A stretch of DNA of 64,000 nt from Shinella sp. SUS2 (GTDB lineage: Bacteria; Pseudomonadota; Alphaproteobacteria; Rhizobiales; Rhizobiaceae), in contig NZ_KQ410731.1 in NCBI RefSeq assembly GCF_001262505.1, positions 186,001-250,000 of the forward strand, given 5' to 3'. The position numbers were made by a program, and so were the translations under genes. The notes under the pieces were generated by a model. That model saw only the letters and a list, made by a program, of their open reading frames with translations. It searched no databases and had not been told where the DNA came from. Every line of letters begins with the position of its first letter. Position 1 is the stretch's first letter. Below, in pieces: positions 8,782 through 16,889 of the stretch.

Positions 8782-9663
8782 TCACCGCCGGTTGTCGAGG
8801 TGGATCGTCACCCAGCCTTCGCGCCAGATCGTGCGCACATGACGCAGGCCTGCGCCATTGTACGCAGCAAGCACCTTCCAGCGCTGCGAGGCGAGGATGC
8901 CGGACAGGATGACATCGCCCTGCGGCGCCAGTTGTGCGGCGAGCTGCGGCGCCATGCGCATCAGCGGCCGGGCGAGGATATTGGCGATGATGAGGTCGAA
9001 GGGGCCGTGGCGGCCGAAGGCGGTGGAGTGGAAGCCCGGCGCTGTTTCCAGTGCGACGCCGGAGGCGATGCCGTTGAGGCGGACGTTTTCCCGTGCGACG
9101 CGCGTGGCGATCGGGTCGATGTCCGTCGCCAGAACCGTGACCGGGGCGAGCTTGCGCGCGGCAATCGCCAGAACGCCGCTGCCGGTGCCGAGGTCGAGAA
9201 CGCGCTTGACCTTGCGCGTGCGCATCACGTCGGAGATCACCTCCAGGCAGCCCGCCGTCGTGCCGTGATGGCCGGTTCCGAAGGCCTGGCCGGCGTCGAT
9301 CTCGATGGCGATCTCGCCAGCCCGCACCTTGCCGCGGTCATGCGAGCCGTGCACGACGAAACGCGCGGCGCGCACCGGCTTCAGGCCTTCCAGCGACTTG
9401 GCGATCCAGTCGATATCGGGCAGTTCCTCTCGCTCGATCGGCGCATCGGGAAACGCCTCGGCAAGCAGCGCCGCGAAACGCCCGTGGATTTCAGCCTCGT
9501 CCTCACGGAACATGTAGACGGAGGCTTCCCAGATGTCCTTCTTTTCGTCGATCTCCATCGTCGCGATGGCATAACCTTCTTCCTCGAAGGCGTCGGTCAT
9601 CAGCGAGAGGGCGATATCGGCCCGCTTCTCGGTCGTGGTGATATAGAGGCGGATTTCGCTCAC
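8782..9663 (-). CDS. prmA: Ribosomal protein L11 methyltransferase
   Basis: SAM-dependent methylation of ribosomal protein L11 in the cytoplasm. The 293-residue product has the family layout. An N-terminal substrate-recognition domain (about 1-110) is followed by a linker with AGQAFGTGHHGTTAGCLE, the PrmA signature. A class I methyltransferase fold follows with LDLGTGSGVLAIAA (motif I), ATDIDPIA (motif II) and LIIANILARPL (motif IV). The start is ATG 9663. It stands between the sRNA gap and the SCO1-like gene, 78 bp from the latter and on the same strand. Confidence 0.96.
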   Translation of the reverse strand: MSEIRLYITTTEKRADIALSLMTDAFEEEGYAIATMEIDEKKDIWEASVYMFREDEAEIHGRFAALLAEAFPDAPIEREELPDIDWIAKSLEGLKPVRAARFVVHGSHDRGKVRAGEIAIEIDAGQAFGTGHHGTTAGCLEVISDVMRTRKVKRVLDLGTGSGVLAIAARKLAPVTVLATDIDPIATRVARENVRLNGIASGVALETAPGFHSTAFGRHGPFDLIIANILARPLMRMAPQLAAQLAPQGDVILSGILASQRWKVLAAYNGAGLRHVRTIWREGWVTIHLDNRR

Positions 9664-9741
9664 GGCTCGGGGTCCCTGTTGTTTCAGGTCCGCCTAGCAT
9701 GTCCGAAAGCGGAGGGCAAAGGTGTATGCCCGGCCTGACGA

Positions 9742-10341
9742 TTATCCCTTGATCAGGTTCGTCAGCTTCTGCTCGGCGACCTCGGGGTTCTCGCCATAGG
9801 CGATGGTGCCGACGAAGCGGCCGGTCGCGTCGAGCAGGAAGACGGATGCCGTGTGGTCCATCGTGTAGTCGCCGTCGGGCTTGGCCTCGTCAAGCGGCAC
9901 CTTGCGGTAGTAGACCCGGTAGCCCTTGACCATCTCCAGCACCTTGTCCGTCGGGCCGGAAATACCGGTGATGCGCTTGGAGACGTTGCCGACATACTGG
10001 CCGATCAGCTCTGGCGTGTCGCGCTCCGGATCGACGGTAATGAAATAGGCCTGCAGTTTGGAACCGTCGGGATCGACCTTGGTGAGCCAGCCGTTCATCT
10101 CGAACAGCGTCGTCGGGCAGACTTCCGGGCAGTGGGTGAAGCCGAAGAAGAGGGCGGTCGGCTTGCCGGTGAAGGCCTTTTCGGTGATCGGCTTGCCATC
10201 CTGCGCGACGAGCTCGAAGGGGACGCCGAACGGACCGCCCGCGACCTCTTCCTTCGTCTTGGTCATTTCCAGCGTCAGCCAGCCGAGCAGGGCGGCGACG
10301 AGGGCGACGGCGATCCAGAGTACGAGGCGCAGGGTCTTCAT
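9742..10341 (-). CDS. SCO1/SenC family copper-binding thioredoxin-like protein
   Basis: Membrane-anchored periplasmic protein that helps assemble the Cu(A) centre of cytochrome c oxidase or acts in thiol redox. The 199-residue product has an N-terminal anchor (LRLVLWIAVALVAALLGWL, about residues 4-22) and then the thioredoxin fold with FFGFTHCPEVCPTTLFE. Cys71 and Cys75 form the CxxxC copper site, and the distal His is in YTMDHTASVFLLD. It is 120 bp downstream of a 52-residue membrane ORF on the same strand. No oxidase gene is in the window. Confidence 0.93.
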   Translation of the reverse strand: MKTLRLVLWIAVALVAALLGWLTLEMTKTKEEVAGGPFGVPFELVAQDGKPITEKAFTGKPTALFFGFTHCPEVCPTTLFEMNGWLTKVDPDGSKLQAYFITVDPERDTPELIGQYVGNVSKRITGISGPTDKVLEMVKGYRVYYRKVPLDEAKPDGDYTMDHTASVFLLDATGRFVGTIAYGENPEVAEQKLTNLIKG

Positions 10342-10461
10342 GGCAGTCCTTCGATAAGGCTATGTCCGAGGTCTGCGCGTGTCATAGTCCTTCGGTCCGG
10401 CGCGCGCAAACGGGCCAATTGCCGCAATGCGCGGAAGGATCGGGGGCTCGCGGAATTGTGA

Positions 10462-10620
10462 TCAGAAGCACCAGGCCATGCCGGATTCGGCAAGGCTGAG
10501 GAAGATCGCCGAACCATGCTCCACCCAGCCGGCAAAGGCGGCTGTGGCGGCCATAACGCCGAGGCCGAGCACGATGAGTGCAGCGGGCAGGGCGGTGTAT
10601 CGGCGGGCGGTCTTGTCCAT
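10462..10620 (-). CDS. Small membrane protein (52 residues), hypothetical
   Basis: A short ORF from ATG 10620 to TGA 10462 encodes a protein with a basic start (MDKTARRYTALP). One long hydrophobic segment follows (AALIVLGLGVMAATAAFAGW, about residues 13-32), and the polar tail ends GMAWCF. The coherent membrane-protein composition, third-position GC and placement upstream of the SCO1-like gene support it as real. There is no obvious ribosome site. It may be a small respiratory-chain or copper-related accessory protein, but that is a guess from its neighbour only. Confidence 0.55.
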   Translation of the reverse strand: MDKTARRYTALPAALIVLGLGVMAATAAFAGWVEHGSAIFLSLAESGMAWCF

Positions 10621-10887
10621 AGGGCGAGTATAGACCGGAACCGCGGAATTTCAAACGGGGCAGGACTGCCGTAACGGAAGGCGTTTCGCCGCCCGGGAAT
10701 TCATCAAAAGCGGCTAAAATGCAAGTTCCCGGTGCCCTTCCTTAGCCATTGTTTAATCTCTCTTTGCCACTTTCGGATAACGCGCAAAGGGCCGGTCTGA
10801 CCCGCTGGACATGATGTCCGCCGTGCGCCGGAGACGGCGTGCAGCGCATTCCAACAAGTCCATCGTCGATTGGAAAGAGCCTCACCC

Positions 10888-11352
10888 ATGTCCAACGCCC
10901 TGAAACAGTCCGGCGCCTATCTCGAAATCGTCTCCTTCCATCTCGGGGAGCAGGAATTCTGCATCGACATCATGGCCATCCGCGAAATCCGCGGCTGGGC
11001 GCCGGTGACGCCGATGCCGCACACGCCGCCCTACGTGCTCGGGCTCATCAACCTGCGCGGCGCGGTGATCCCGGTCATCGACATGGCCTGCCGCCTCGGC
11101 ATGAAGATGACCGAGCCGTCCGAGCGCTCCGCGATCATCGTCACCGACATTGCCGGCAAGCTCGTCGGCCTGCTCGTCGAGCAGGTTTCCGACATGATGA
11201 CCATCAAGAGTGAAGCCCTCCAGCCGGCGCCGGAAATCATTCCGGAAGCCCAGCGGGCCTTCTGCCGCGGCATCGTCGCGCTCGAGAAGTCGATGGTCTG
11301 CTTCCTCAACCTCGACACCGTCATCGCCGACGAACTCGCCCAGGCCGCCTGA
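10888..11352 (+). CDS. cheW: CheW-type chemotaxis coupling protein
   Basis: Adaptor that links methyl-accepting receptors to CheA. The 154-residue product has the typical length and the CheW fold: LEIVSFHLGEQEFCIDIMAI, the EIRGW segment, LGLINLRGAVIPVIDM (the most conserved CheW stretch) and GLLVEQVSDMMTI. I chose ATG 10888 (MSNALKQSGAYLEIV). A TTG 18 bases upstream is possible but less likely. It is transcribed alone, away from any che cluster, with 267 bp of apparently non-coding DNA before it. A soluble receptor gene lies 40 kb away at 50742. Confidence 0.93.
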   Translation: MSNALKQSGAYLEIVSFHLGEQEFCIDIMAIREIRGWAPVTPMPHTPPYVLGLINLRGAVIPVIDMACRLGMKMTEPSERSAIIVTDIAGKLVGLLVEQVSDMMTIKSEALQPAPEIIPEAQRAFCRGIVALEKSMVCFLNLDTVIADELAQAA

Positions 11353-11381
11353 CGCGGCAGCCGAGCGATCGACATCTTCTG

Positions 11382-11406
11382 CACCCGGCCGGTTCACGGC
11401 CGGGTG
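11382..11406. terminator. Hairpin between convergent cheW and creA
   Basis: CACCCGGCC (11382-11390) and GGCCGGGTG (11398-11406) are perfect 9-bp arms with a 7-base loop, in the 64-bp gap between convergent genes. It may serve both directions; a short T-run lies on the plus side about 10 bases further on. Confidence 0.6.
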
Positions 11407-11416
11407 TCTTGCGTTT

Positions 11417-11923
11417 TCAGGGCTTGCCGTTCGTCCAGGTGACTATCTCGCCATAGAGCGGCACGGTGGAGATCGACATCTTCGCCGACCCTTCCGTCAG
11501 TTCGCGCGAATGGGCGAGATAGATCAGCGTGTCGTTCTTCTTGTCGTAGATGCGCGTGACGATCAGCGATTTCCAGATCAGTGACAGGCCGGACTTGAAG
11601 ACCTCTTCGCCCTCCTTGTCCAGTTCGATGTCGCCGATGGTGATCGGGCCGGTCTGCTGGCAGGAGATGGCGTTGTTCGAGGGATCCTCGAACCAGTTGC
11701 CCTTCTTCAGCCGGTCGATGACGCTGCGGTCGAAGTAGGTGACGTGGCAGGTGACGCCGGACACCTCCGGATCGGTCACCGCATCGATATAGATATCGTT
11801 GCCGATCCAGTCGACGCCGACCGTGCCGACCGTCTCGGCGGCAGCGGGCAGGGCGGCGAGCGCCATCAGGCCGGCAGCAAGGGCTGTGCGAAGGCGAGGT
11901 GCGGCAAGTTTCGTCAGCGACAT
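11417..11923 (-). CDS. creA: CreA family periplasmic protein
   Basis: A 168-residue exported protein of the CreA family, whose function is unknown. The start at 11923 (MSLTKLAAPRLRTALAAG) has AAGGAGACC just upstream and gives a clean signal peptide ending near LPAAAETVGTV. The mature part carries family-like segments VDWIGNDIYIDAVTDPEVSG, HVTYFDRSVIDRLKKG and NDTLIYLAHSRE. Two cysteines (GVTCHV, ISCQQT) could form a periplasmic disulfide. It is monocistronic, convergent with cheW and downstream of the divergent gap before cutC. Confidence 0.9.
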   Translation of the reverse strand: MSLTKLAAPRLRTALAAGLMALAALPAAAETVGTVGVDWIGNDIYIDAVTDPEVSGVTCHVTYFDRSVIDRLKKGNWFEDPSNNAISCQQTGPITIGDIELDKEGEEVFKSGLSLIWKSLIVTRIYDKKNDTLIYLAHSRELTEGSAKMSISTVPLYGEIVTWTNGKP

Positions 11924-12015
11924 GGCAGGTCTCCTTGTTCCGTCTTCAAGGTAAGGAGGCGTCGGCCGCTTGCAAGCCGGCGCCCGGCGCATTTTCGCTT
12001 TCGCTGAAGTTGCCC

Positions 12016-12762
12016 TTACGATTTTGCCGCGGCGATGGTGGCGCGCACCGCATCCCTGTCGGTCAGCGTCACCTCGTATTCCCGGTCTTTCTCCGTGCCG
12101 CCCATGCCGACATGCGGGTTGCGGAAAGCCATGCCGCTCGGCACGGTCTTCAGCGCGGCAAAGTGCAGCTCGGCAAGTCCGGCGCCGTCGCGGACCGCGC
12201 GGATGGTGTCCGCATCGAGCGCGCCGCAGCCCATGATCACGATGCGGCCGGCAGCCTGCTCGTTGGCGGCCTTGAGGATGGCAAGGCCCTCCAGCGCCGT
12301 GTCGCGCTGGCCCGACGTCAGCACGCGGTCGACGCCGCAGCGGATGAGCGCCTCCAGTGCCTCGCCGGCATCGGCCGTCATGTCGAAGGCGCGGTGGCAG
12401 GTGACGGACATCGGCCGCGCGGCCTCGACCAGCCGTTTGGTGCGCGCCTCGTCGATCCTGCCGTCCGGCGTCAGGCAGCCGATGACGACGCCGGAAACGC
12501 CTTCGCCCCGGAGGGCGGCGATATCCTCCACCATCGTCTCGAATTCCGTTTCCGAGTAAAGGAAGTCGCCGCCACGCGGGCGGATGATGACGTGGACGGG
12601 GATTTTGGCGGCCTTTACCGCGGCGCGGATCGTCGCAAGGCTCGGCGTCAGACCGCCCTCGACAAGGCTGGCGCAGAGTTCCACGCGGTCGGCGCCTGCA
12701 TCCTGTGCGGCCAGGAAACCGTCGATGCCTTCGACGCAGAGTTCGATGAGGGGCTTGGCCAT
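12016..12762 (-). CDS. cutC: CutC family protein
   Basis: A 248-residue TIM-barrel-like protein of the CutC family, historically linked to copper homeostasis but without a proven activity. Recognisable segments are LIELCVEGIDGFLAAQDAGADRVELC in two halves, ASLVEGGLTPS, VHVIIRPRGGDFLYS, VTCHRAFDM, RVLTSGQ and IMGCGALDADTI. It begins 22 bp after the dipeptidase gene and is probably the last gene of the amino-sugar operon that starts at 17773. A role there in handling a sugar or peptide intermediate would fit the fold, but this is inference. Confidence 0.93.
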   Translation of the reverse strand: MAKPLIELCVEGIDGFLAAQDAGADRVELCASLVEGGLTPSLATIRAAVKAAKIPVHVIIRPRGGDFLYSETEFETMVEDIAALRGEGVSGVVIGCLTPDGRIDEARTKRLVEAARPMSVTCHRAFDMTADAGEALEALIRCGVDRVLTSGQRDTALEGLAILKAANEQAAGRIVIMGCGALDADTIRAVRDGAGLAELHFAALKTVPSGMAFRNPHVGMGGTEKDREYEVTLTDRDAVRATIAAAKS

Positions 12763-12784
12763 GGTGTCCTTCCGGGGCTTCGGG

Positions 12785-13840
12785 TCAGGCTTCGTGCCAG
12801 ACGGTTTTGAGGAGCCGCAGCCAGTTTTCCCGGCAGAGCTTTGTCAGGTCGTCCTCGCCGTAGCCGGCCTGGCGCAGCGCCTCGACGAGGGCTTGGCTGC
12901 CGGCGGCGTCGTGGATCGCGCCGGGAATGGTTGCGCCGTCGAAATCCGAGCCGAGCGCCACGCAGTCGATGCCCATGCGCTCGACCATGTGGTCGATGTG
13001 GCGCACCATGTCGGCGAGCGGCGTTTCGGGGCTTTCGAGGCCATCGGCGCGCAGCATGGTCGTGGCGTAGTTGAGGCCGGCAATGCCCTTGCGCTCGCGG
13101 ATTGCGTCGAGCTGGCGGTCGGTGAGGTTGCGCGAGATCGGCGTCAGAGCATGGGCGTTGGAATGGGTGGCGACGAGCGGCTGGGTGCTGACGCGTTCGA
13201 CATCCCAGAAACCCTGCTCGGTGATATGGGCGAGGTCGATCATGATGCCAAGCCGGTCGCAGGCCTTCACAAGCTCGACCCCTGCGGCCGTCAGGCCCGG
13301 GCCTGTGTCGGGCGAGGAGGGATAGGCGAAGGGCACCCCATGGCCGAAGAGGTTGTGCCGGCTCCAGACGGGGCCGAGCGAGCGCAGGCCGTTGTCATAG
13401 AAGGTTTCGAGATTCGACAGGTCCTCGGCGATCGGCTCGCAGCCTTCGATATGAAGCACGGCGGCAAAGCGGCCGGCCTCCATGGCGGCGCGGATCGCCG
13501 CGGTGGAGCGGCAGATCGCGAGGCCGCCGGCCGCTTCCAGCCGGTTGGCGATATCGGCCATCTCGAGCGCGATCTCAAGCGCATCGGCATGGGCGCGCGG
13601 CCCGACCATCGGGATATTGTAGTGGCCGTTCCCATCGACTTCGCGCGGCGGGTAATCCTCAACCGGCGGGATGAACATGGCGCAGAAGCCGCCGGCAAGG
13701 CCGCCCTTCTTCGCGCGCGGGGCGTCGATATGGCCCTGATCCGTTCCACCGACGAATTCCGCGACCGGATCGGCACCCTTCCGGGCGTGCTCCCACAGGC
13801 GCAGGAGAACGTCATTGTGGCCGTCGAAGATCAATTGCAT
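12785..13840 (-). CDS. Membrane-type dipeptidase (peptidase family M19)
   Basis: A zinc metallopeptidase of the renal-dipeptidase family, 351 residues, which hydrolyses dipeptides and often accepts D-residues at the second position. The N-terminal IFDGHNDVLLRLWEH holds the HxD zinc ligands. LHIEGCEPI supplies the bridging Glu, DLAHITEQGFWD and ATHSNAHAL the other histidines, and CVALGSDFDGATIPG the terminal Asp. There is no signal peptide, so it is probably cytoplasmic here. Its place 84 bp after nagA, in a cluster with murQ, suggests a part in recycling cell-wall peptides, which is inferred from context. Confidence 0.93.
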   Translation of the reverse strand: MQLIFDGHNDVLLRLWEHARKGADPVAEFVGGTDQGHIDAPRAKKGGLAGGFCAMFIPPVEDYPPREVDGNGHYNIPMVGPRAHADALEIALEMADIANRLEAAGGLAICRSTAAIRAAMEAGRFAAVLHIEGCEPIAEDLSNLETFYDNGLRSLGPVWSRHNLFGHGVPFAYPSSPDTGPGLTAAGVELVKACDRLGIMIDLAHITEQGFWDVERVSTQPLVATHSNAHALTPISRNLTDRQLDAIRERKGIAGLNYATTMLRADGLESPETPLADMVRHIDHMVERMGIDCVALGSDFDGATIPGAIHDAAGSQALVEALRQAGYGEDDLTKLCRENWLRLLKTVWHEA

Positions 13841-13924
13841 GGGGCGCTCCCGGATCGATAGGTCAGATTGTCCGACGGGGTAGAGCCGATTCCGCCGCGG
13901 CCCGCAAGAACCGCGGTGGAGGCA

Positions 13925-15085
13925 TCAGGCGGCGAAGACCGGCGTGCCGGCAATCCAGGTCGAGACGACGTTGACATTGTCGTCGATGACAGCGAAATCG
14001 GCGTCGTGGCCGTGGGTGAGGCGCCCTTTGCGGCCGGTCATGCCGATCGCTTCCGCCGGGTAGAGCGAGGCCATGCGCAGCGCCTCTTCCAGATCGATGC
14101 CGACCTCGTCGCGCATGAAGCGGATGCAGGAGGCCATGTCGATATCGGCACCGGCGAGCGTGCCGTTGGCGAGCGTCAGGCGCCCGCCCTCGCGGAAAAT
14201 CTCGCGGCCGTTGAGGAAGAAGCTCCTCATGTCGGTGCCGATGGTCGACATCGCGTCGGTGACGAGGAAGATGCGGCCGGGGCCACGCTTGGCCCTCAGC
14301 GCCACGCCGATGGAGGCCGGGTCGACATGGAAGCCGTCGGCGATGAGGCCGGCATTGAGATGGCCGAGATCAAGCGCCGCGCCGACCATGCCGGGCTCGC
14401 GGTGGCCGAGCGGGCTCATGGCGTTGAAGAGGTGGGTCATCATGCTGGCGCCCGCCTCGGCGGCGGCGGCGGCGGTCCGGTAGCCGCAGTCCGAATGGCC
14501 GAGGCTGACGGTGACGCCTGCCGCACGCAACGCCGCGATCTGGTCGTTGGTGGCGTTTTCCGGCGCCAGCGTCATGAGGAGCGCATCGAGGCTGTGTCGC
14601 GCTTCGATGGTGCGCTCGAGGTCCGCCTGCTCCATCGGACGGATGAGGTTCGGGTCATGCGCGCCCTTGCGGGCGACCGACAGGTGCGGGCCTTCGAGAT
14701 GGAGACCGAGGAAGCCCGGCACCTTTGCCGCCTGTGCTGCAAGGCCCGCGGCAATCGTTTCCGTCGTCACCTGGACATTGTCGGTGATCAGCGTCGGCAG
14801 GAGGCCCGTCGTGCCGAAGCGGGCATGGGCGGCGCAGATCGTGCGGATGCCTTCGAGGTCCGGCCGCTCGTTGAGCAGCACGCCGCCACCGCCGTTGACC
14901 TGCAGGTCGATGAAGCCGGGGACGAGCGAATGCCCGTCCATCGGCACAACGCGGGCATCGGCCGGCACGTCGCGGGCCGCCGCGATGGTGGCGACCTTGC
15001 CATCCGCGAGCAGGAGCGCACTGTCCTCATGCCACAGATCGCCGTCGAAGATGCGGGCGCCGGTAAGGGCGGTGAGCGCTGTCAT
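13925..15085 (-). CDS. nagA: N-acetylglucosamine-6-phosphate deacetylase
   Basis: Hydrolyses GlcNAc-6-phosphate to glucosamine-6-phosphate and acetate. The 386-residue product has the amidohydrolase motifs of NagA: LVPGFIDLQVNGGGG (His replaced in the usual HxH position, as in many NagA), LGLHLEGPHLS (metal Glu), SLGHSDCGY, THLFNAMSPLGHREPG and LVTDAMSTIGTD (catalytic Asp). Its ATG overlaps the stop of the upstream SIS gene by four bases, so the deacetylase and the presumed deaminase are translationally coupled. Confidence 0.96.
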   Translation of the reverse strand: MTALTALTGARIFDGDLWHEDSALLLADGKVATIAAARDVPADARVVPMDGHSLVPGFIDLQVNGGGGVLLNERPDLEGIRTICAAHARFGTTGLLPTLITDNVQVTTETIAAGLAAQAAKVPGFLGLHLEGPHLSVARKGAHDPNLIRPMEQADLERTIEARHSLDALLMTLAPENATNDQIAALRAAGVTVSLGHSDCGYRTAAAAAEAGASMMTHLFNAMSPLGHREPGMVGAALDLGHLNAGLIADGFHVDPASIGVALRAKRGPGRIFLVTDAMSTIGTDMRSFFLNGREIFREGGRLTLANGTLAGADIDMASCIRFMRDEVGIDLEEALRMASLYPAEAIGMTGRKGRLTHGHDADFAVIDDNVNVVSTWIAGTPVFAA

Positions 15086-16104
15086 CGGGTTTCCGTCACT
15101 TTCTTCAGGTTGACCGGCTTGTCGGGGTCAAGGCCCTTGCCGCGCGACCAGGCTTCGACGAAGCCGTAGAACGGCACGATGAGGGCGAGCGCATCGGTGA
15201 TCGGGTGTCCGGTGGCAACGAAGGGCAGTTTTCGCGCGCTCTTTGCGCCGGCGGCGGTGACGCAGGCATAGGCACCGCGATCGGCGAGGCTGTCGGCCAT
15301 GCCGGTGACGGAGGCTTCCGCGGCATCGCGTGCCGCAAGTGCGATGACCGGGAAGGACGGGCCGACCAGCGCGACCGGGCCGTGCAGCACCTCCGCCGAG
15401 GAATAGGCTTCGGCGTGCATGCCGGACGTTTCCTTGAACTTCAGCGCGGCTTCACTGGCGATGGCAAGGCCCGGGCCGCGGCCGAGCACGTAGAGCGACT
15501 GGGCGTCCTTGAGGTCGCCGGCAAGGTCGGACCAGTCGAGGGCGACGGCCTTCGCGAACTGCTCCGGCAGGTTTTTGACGGCGCGGTCGAGATCGTTGTC
15601 ACCCGTCCACTCGGCGAGCACGGCAAGGCCGGCGACGATGGAATTGACGTAGGACTTCGTAGCGGCGACGCTGAGTTCCGGGCCGGCCGAGAGGTCGAGC
15701 GAATGCGAGCAGGCATCGGCGAGGGGTGAGGGCAGGGTGTTGGTGAGCGCAATGGAGATCGCGCCGCCCTTGGTGGCGCCGTCGGCCATGGCGACGATGT
15801 CGGGGCTCTTGCCGGACTGGGAGATGGCAATGGCGGCCGCACCGCCGAGTTTCAGCTTGGCGCCGTAGATGGAGGCGAGCGACGGGCCGAGCGAGGCGAC
15901 CGGCCGGCCGGCGGTCAGTTCGATCGCATATTTCAGGAAGAGCGCGGCATGGTCGGAAGACCCGCGGGCGACGGTGACGAAGAACTGCGGATCACGCTCC
16001 CGGAGCGCCCTGCCGGCGGCCGTGATGGCGCTGGCGGAATTTTCGAGCAGGCGGGCCGCCGCTTCCGGGATTTCGTTGATCTCTTTGCGCATGTTGGTCT
16101 GCAT
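15082..16104 (-). CDS. SIS-domain glucosamine-6-phosphate deaminase-like protein (NagB-II type)
   Basis: A 340-residue protein with two SIS sugar-isomerase domains and no glutaminase domain, matching the NagB-II / AgaS-like deaminases related to the isomerase half of GlmS. Visible are VARGSSDHAALFLKYAIE, AIAISQSGKSPDIVAMAD, ELSVAATKSYVNSI, VLGRGPGLAIASEAALKFKE, in two parts, and AYSSAEVLHGPVALV. The start at 16104 (MQTNMRKEINEIP) has AAGGGA eight bases upstream. The expected reaction is glucosamine-6-phosphate to fructose-6-phosphate plus ammonia, directly after NagA. It lies 20 bp downstream of the GntR regulator gene. Confidence 0.88.
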   Translation of the reverse strand: MQTNMRKEINEIPEAAARLLENSASAITAAGRALRERDPQFFVTVARGSSDHAALFLKYAIELTAGRPVASLGPSLASIYGAKLKLGGAAAIAISQSGKSPDIVAMADGATKGGAISIALTNTLPSPLADACSHSLDLSAGPELSVAATKSYVNSIVAGLAVLAEWTGDNDLDRAVKNLPEQFAKAVALDWSDLAGDLKDAQSLYVLGRGPGLAIASEAALKFKETSGMHAEAYSSAEVLHGPVALVGPSFPVIALAARDAAEASVTGMADSLADRGAYACVTAAGAKSARKLPFVATGHPITDALALIVPFYGFVEAWSRGKGLDPDKPVNLKKVTETR

Positions 16105-16124
16105 GGAATTCCCTTTGCGGTTGG

Positions 16125-16889
16125 TCACGTCTCGGAAAGCGTCAGTTCGGCGACGAAATCATAGGCGTCGCCGCGATAGATGGAGCGGGTGAACTCGACC
16201 ACCCGGCCGGAGCGCAGATAGGAGACCCGCTCGATGGACAGCCCCGCCGAACCCGGCGGCACGCCGAGCATCGAGGCATCGGGATCCTTCATGTTGTAGG
16301 CGGAGATACGCTGCACGGCGCGCACCGGCCGGCAGCCGCGCTTTTCCAGCGCGGCATAGAGCGAGCCCTGCACCTGCATGGGATCCGGCAGGAACTCCGA
16401 GAAGATGCAGGCGCGCTCGATGGCGAGCGGCATGTCGTCGGCAACGCGCAGGCGCCCGAGCCGCGCGACGAGCGCATCGGCAGGGAGGCCGAGCATCATC
16501 ATCTCGTCCGGCGAGGGGTGGAACAGGCCACGGTCGATCCACTCGGCCCGGGTGACGAGGCCGCGGCGGGCCATGTCCTCGGTAAAGGAAGTCAGGCGGG
16601 ACAGCGACTGCTGCACCTTGGCGACGGGCTTGGCGACGAAGGTGCCGGAGCCGTGGCGGCGCACCAGGAGACCGTCCTTGACGAGATCGTCGACGGCCTT
16701 GCGCACGGTGACGCGGCTGACATTGGCATGGTCGGCAAGGTCGCGCTCGGCGGGCAGCGCGTCGCCGTAGGTCAGCTTGCCGGAGGTGATCGCCTCTTCC
16801 AGCATCTGGCGCAGCTTGACATAGAGCGGGCCGGGCACGCCCGACTGCAGGCTTTCCGGCGAGAGGATCGCGGCAAGGGACGTGCTCAT
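16125..16889 (-). CDS. GntR/HutC family transcriptional regulator of amino-sugar use (NagR/NagQ-like)
   Basis: A 254-residue DNA-binding regulator. The N-terminal winged helix (about residues 18-85: GPLYVKLRQMLEEAIT, LPAERDLADHANVSRVTVRKA, LVRRHGSGTFVA) is typical of GntR. The C-terminal UTRA effector domain (about 105-245) includes LGRLRVADDMPLAIERACI and GLSIERVSYLRSGRVVEFTRS. The start at 16889 overlaps the kinase stop by four bases. Located inside the sugar operon, it is likely a repressor that responds to a sugar phosphate and binds the repeated TGGTAT elements in the divergent promoter at 17774-17970. Confidence 0.9.
   Translation of the reverse strand: MSTSLAAILSPESLQSGVPGPLYVKLRQMLEEAITSGKLTYGDALPAERDLADHANVSRVTVRKAVDDLVKDGLLVRRHGSGTFVAKPVAKVQQSLSRLTSFTEDMARRGLVTRAEWIDRGLFHPSPDEMMMLGLPADALVARLGRLRVADDMPLAIERACIFSEFLPDPMQVQGSLYAALEKRGCRPVRAVQRISAYNMKDPDASMLGVPPGSAGLSIERVSYLRSGRVVEFTRSIYRGDAYDFVAELTLSET

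Noticed and set aside
13925..15085. NagA as an inactive enzyme because the HxH motif reads LQVNG
   Set aside because: Many bona fide single-metal NagA enzymes lack the HxH pair. The catalytic Asp, the metal Glu and the other histidines are present.
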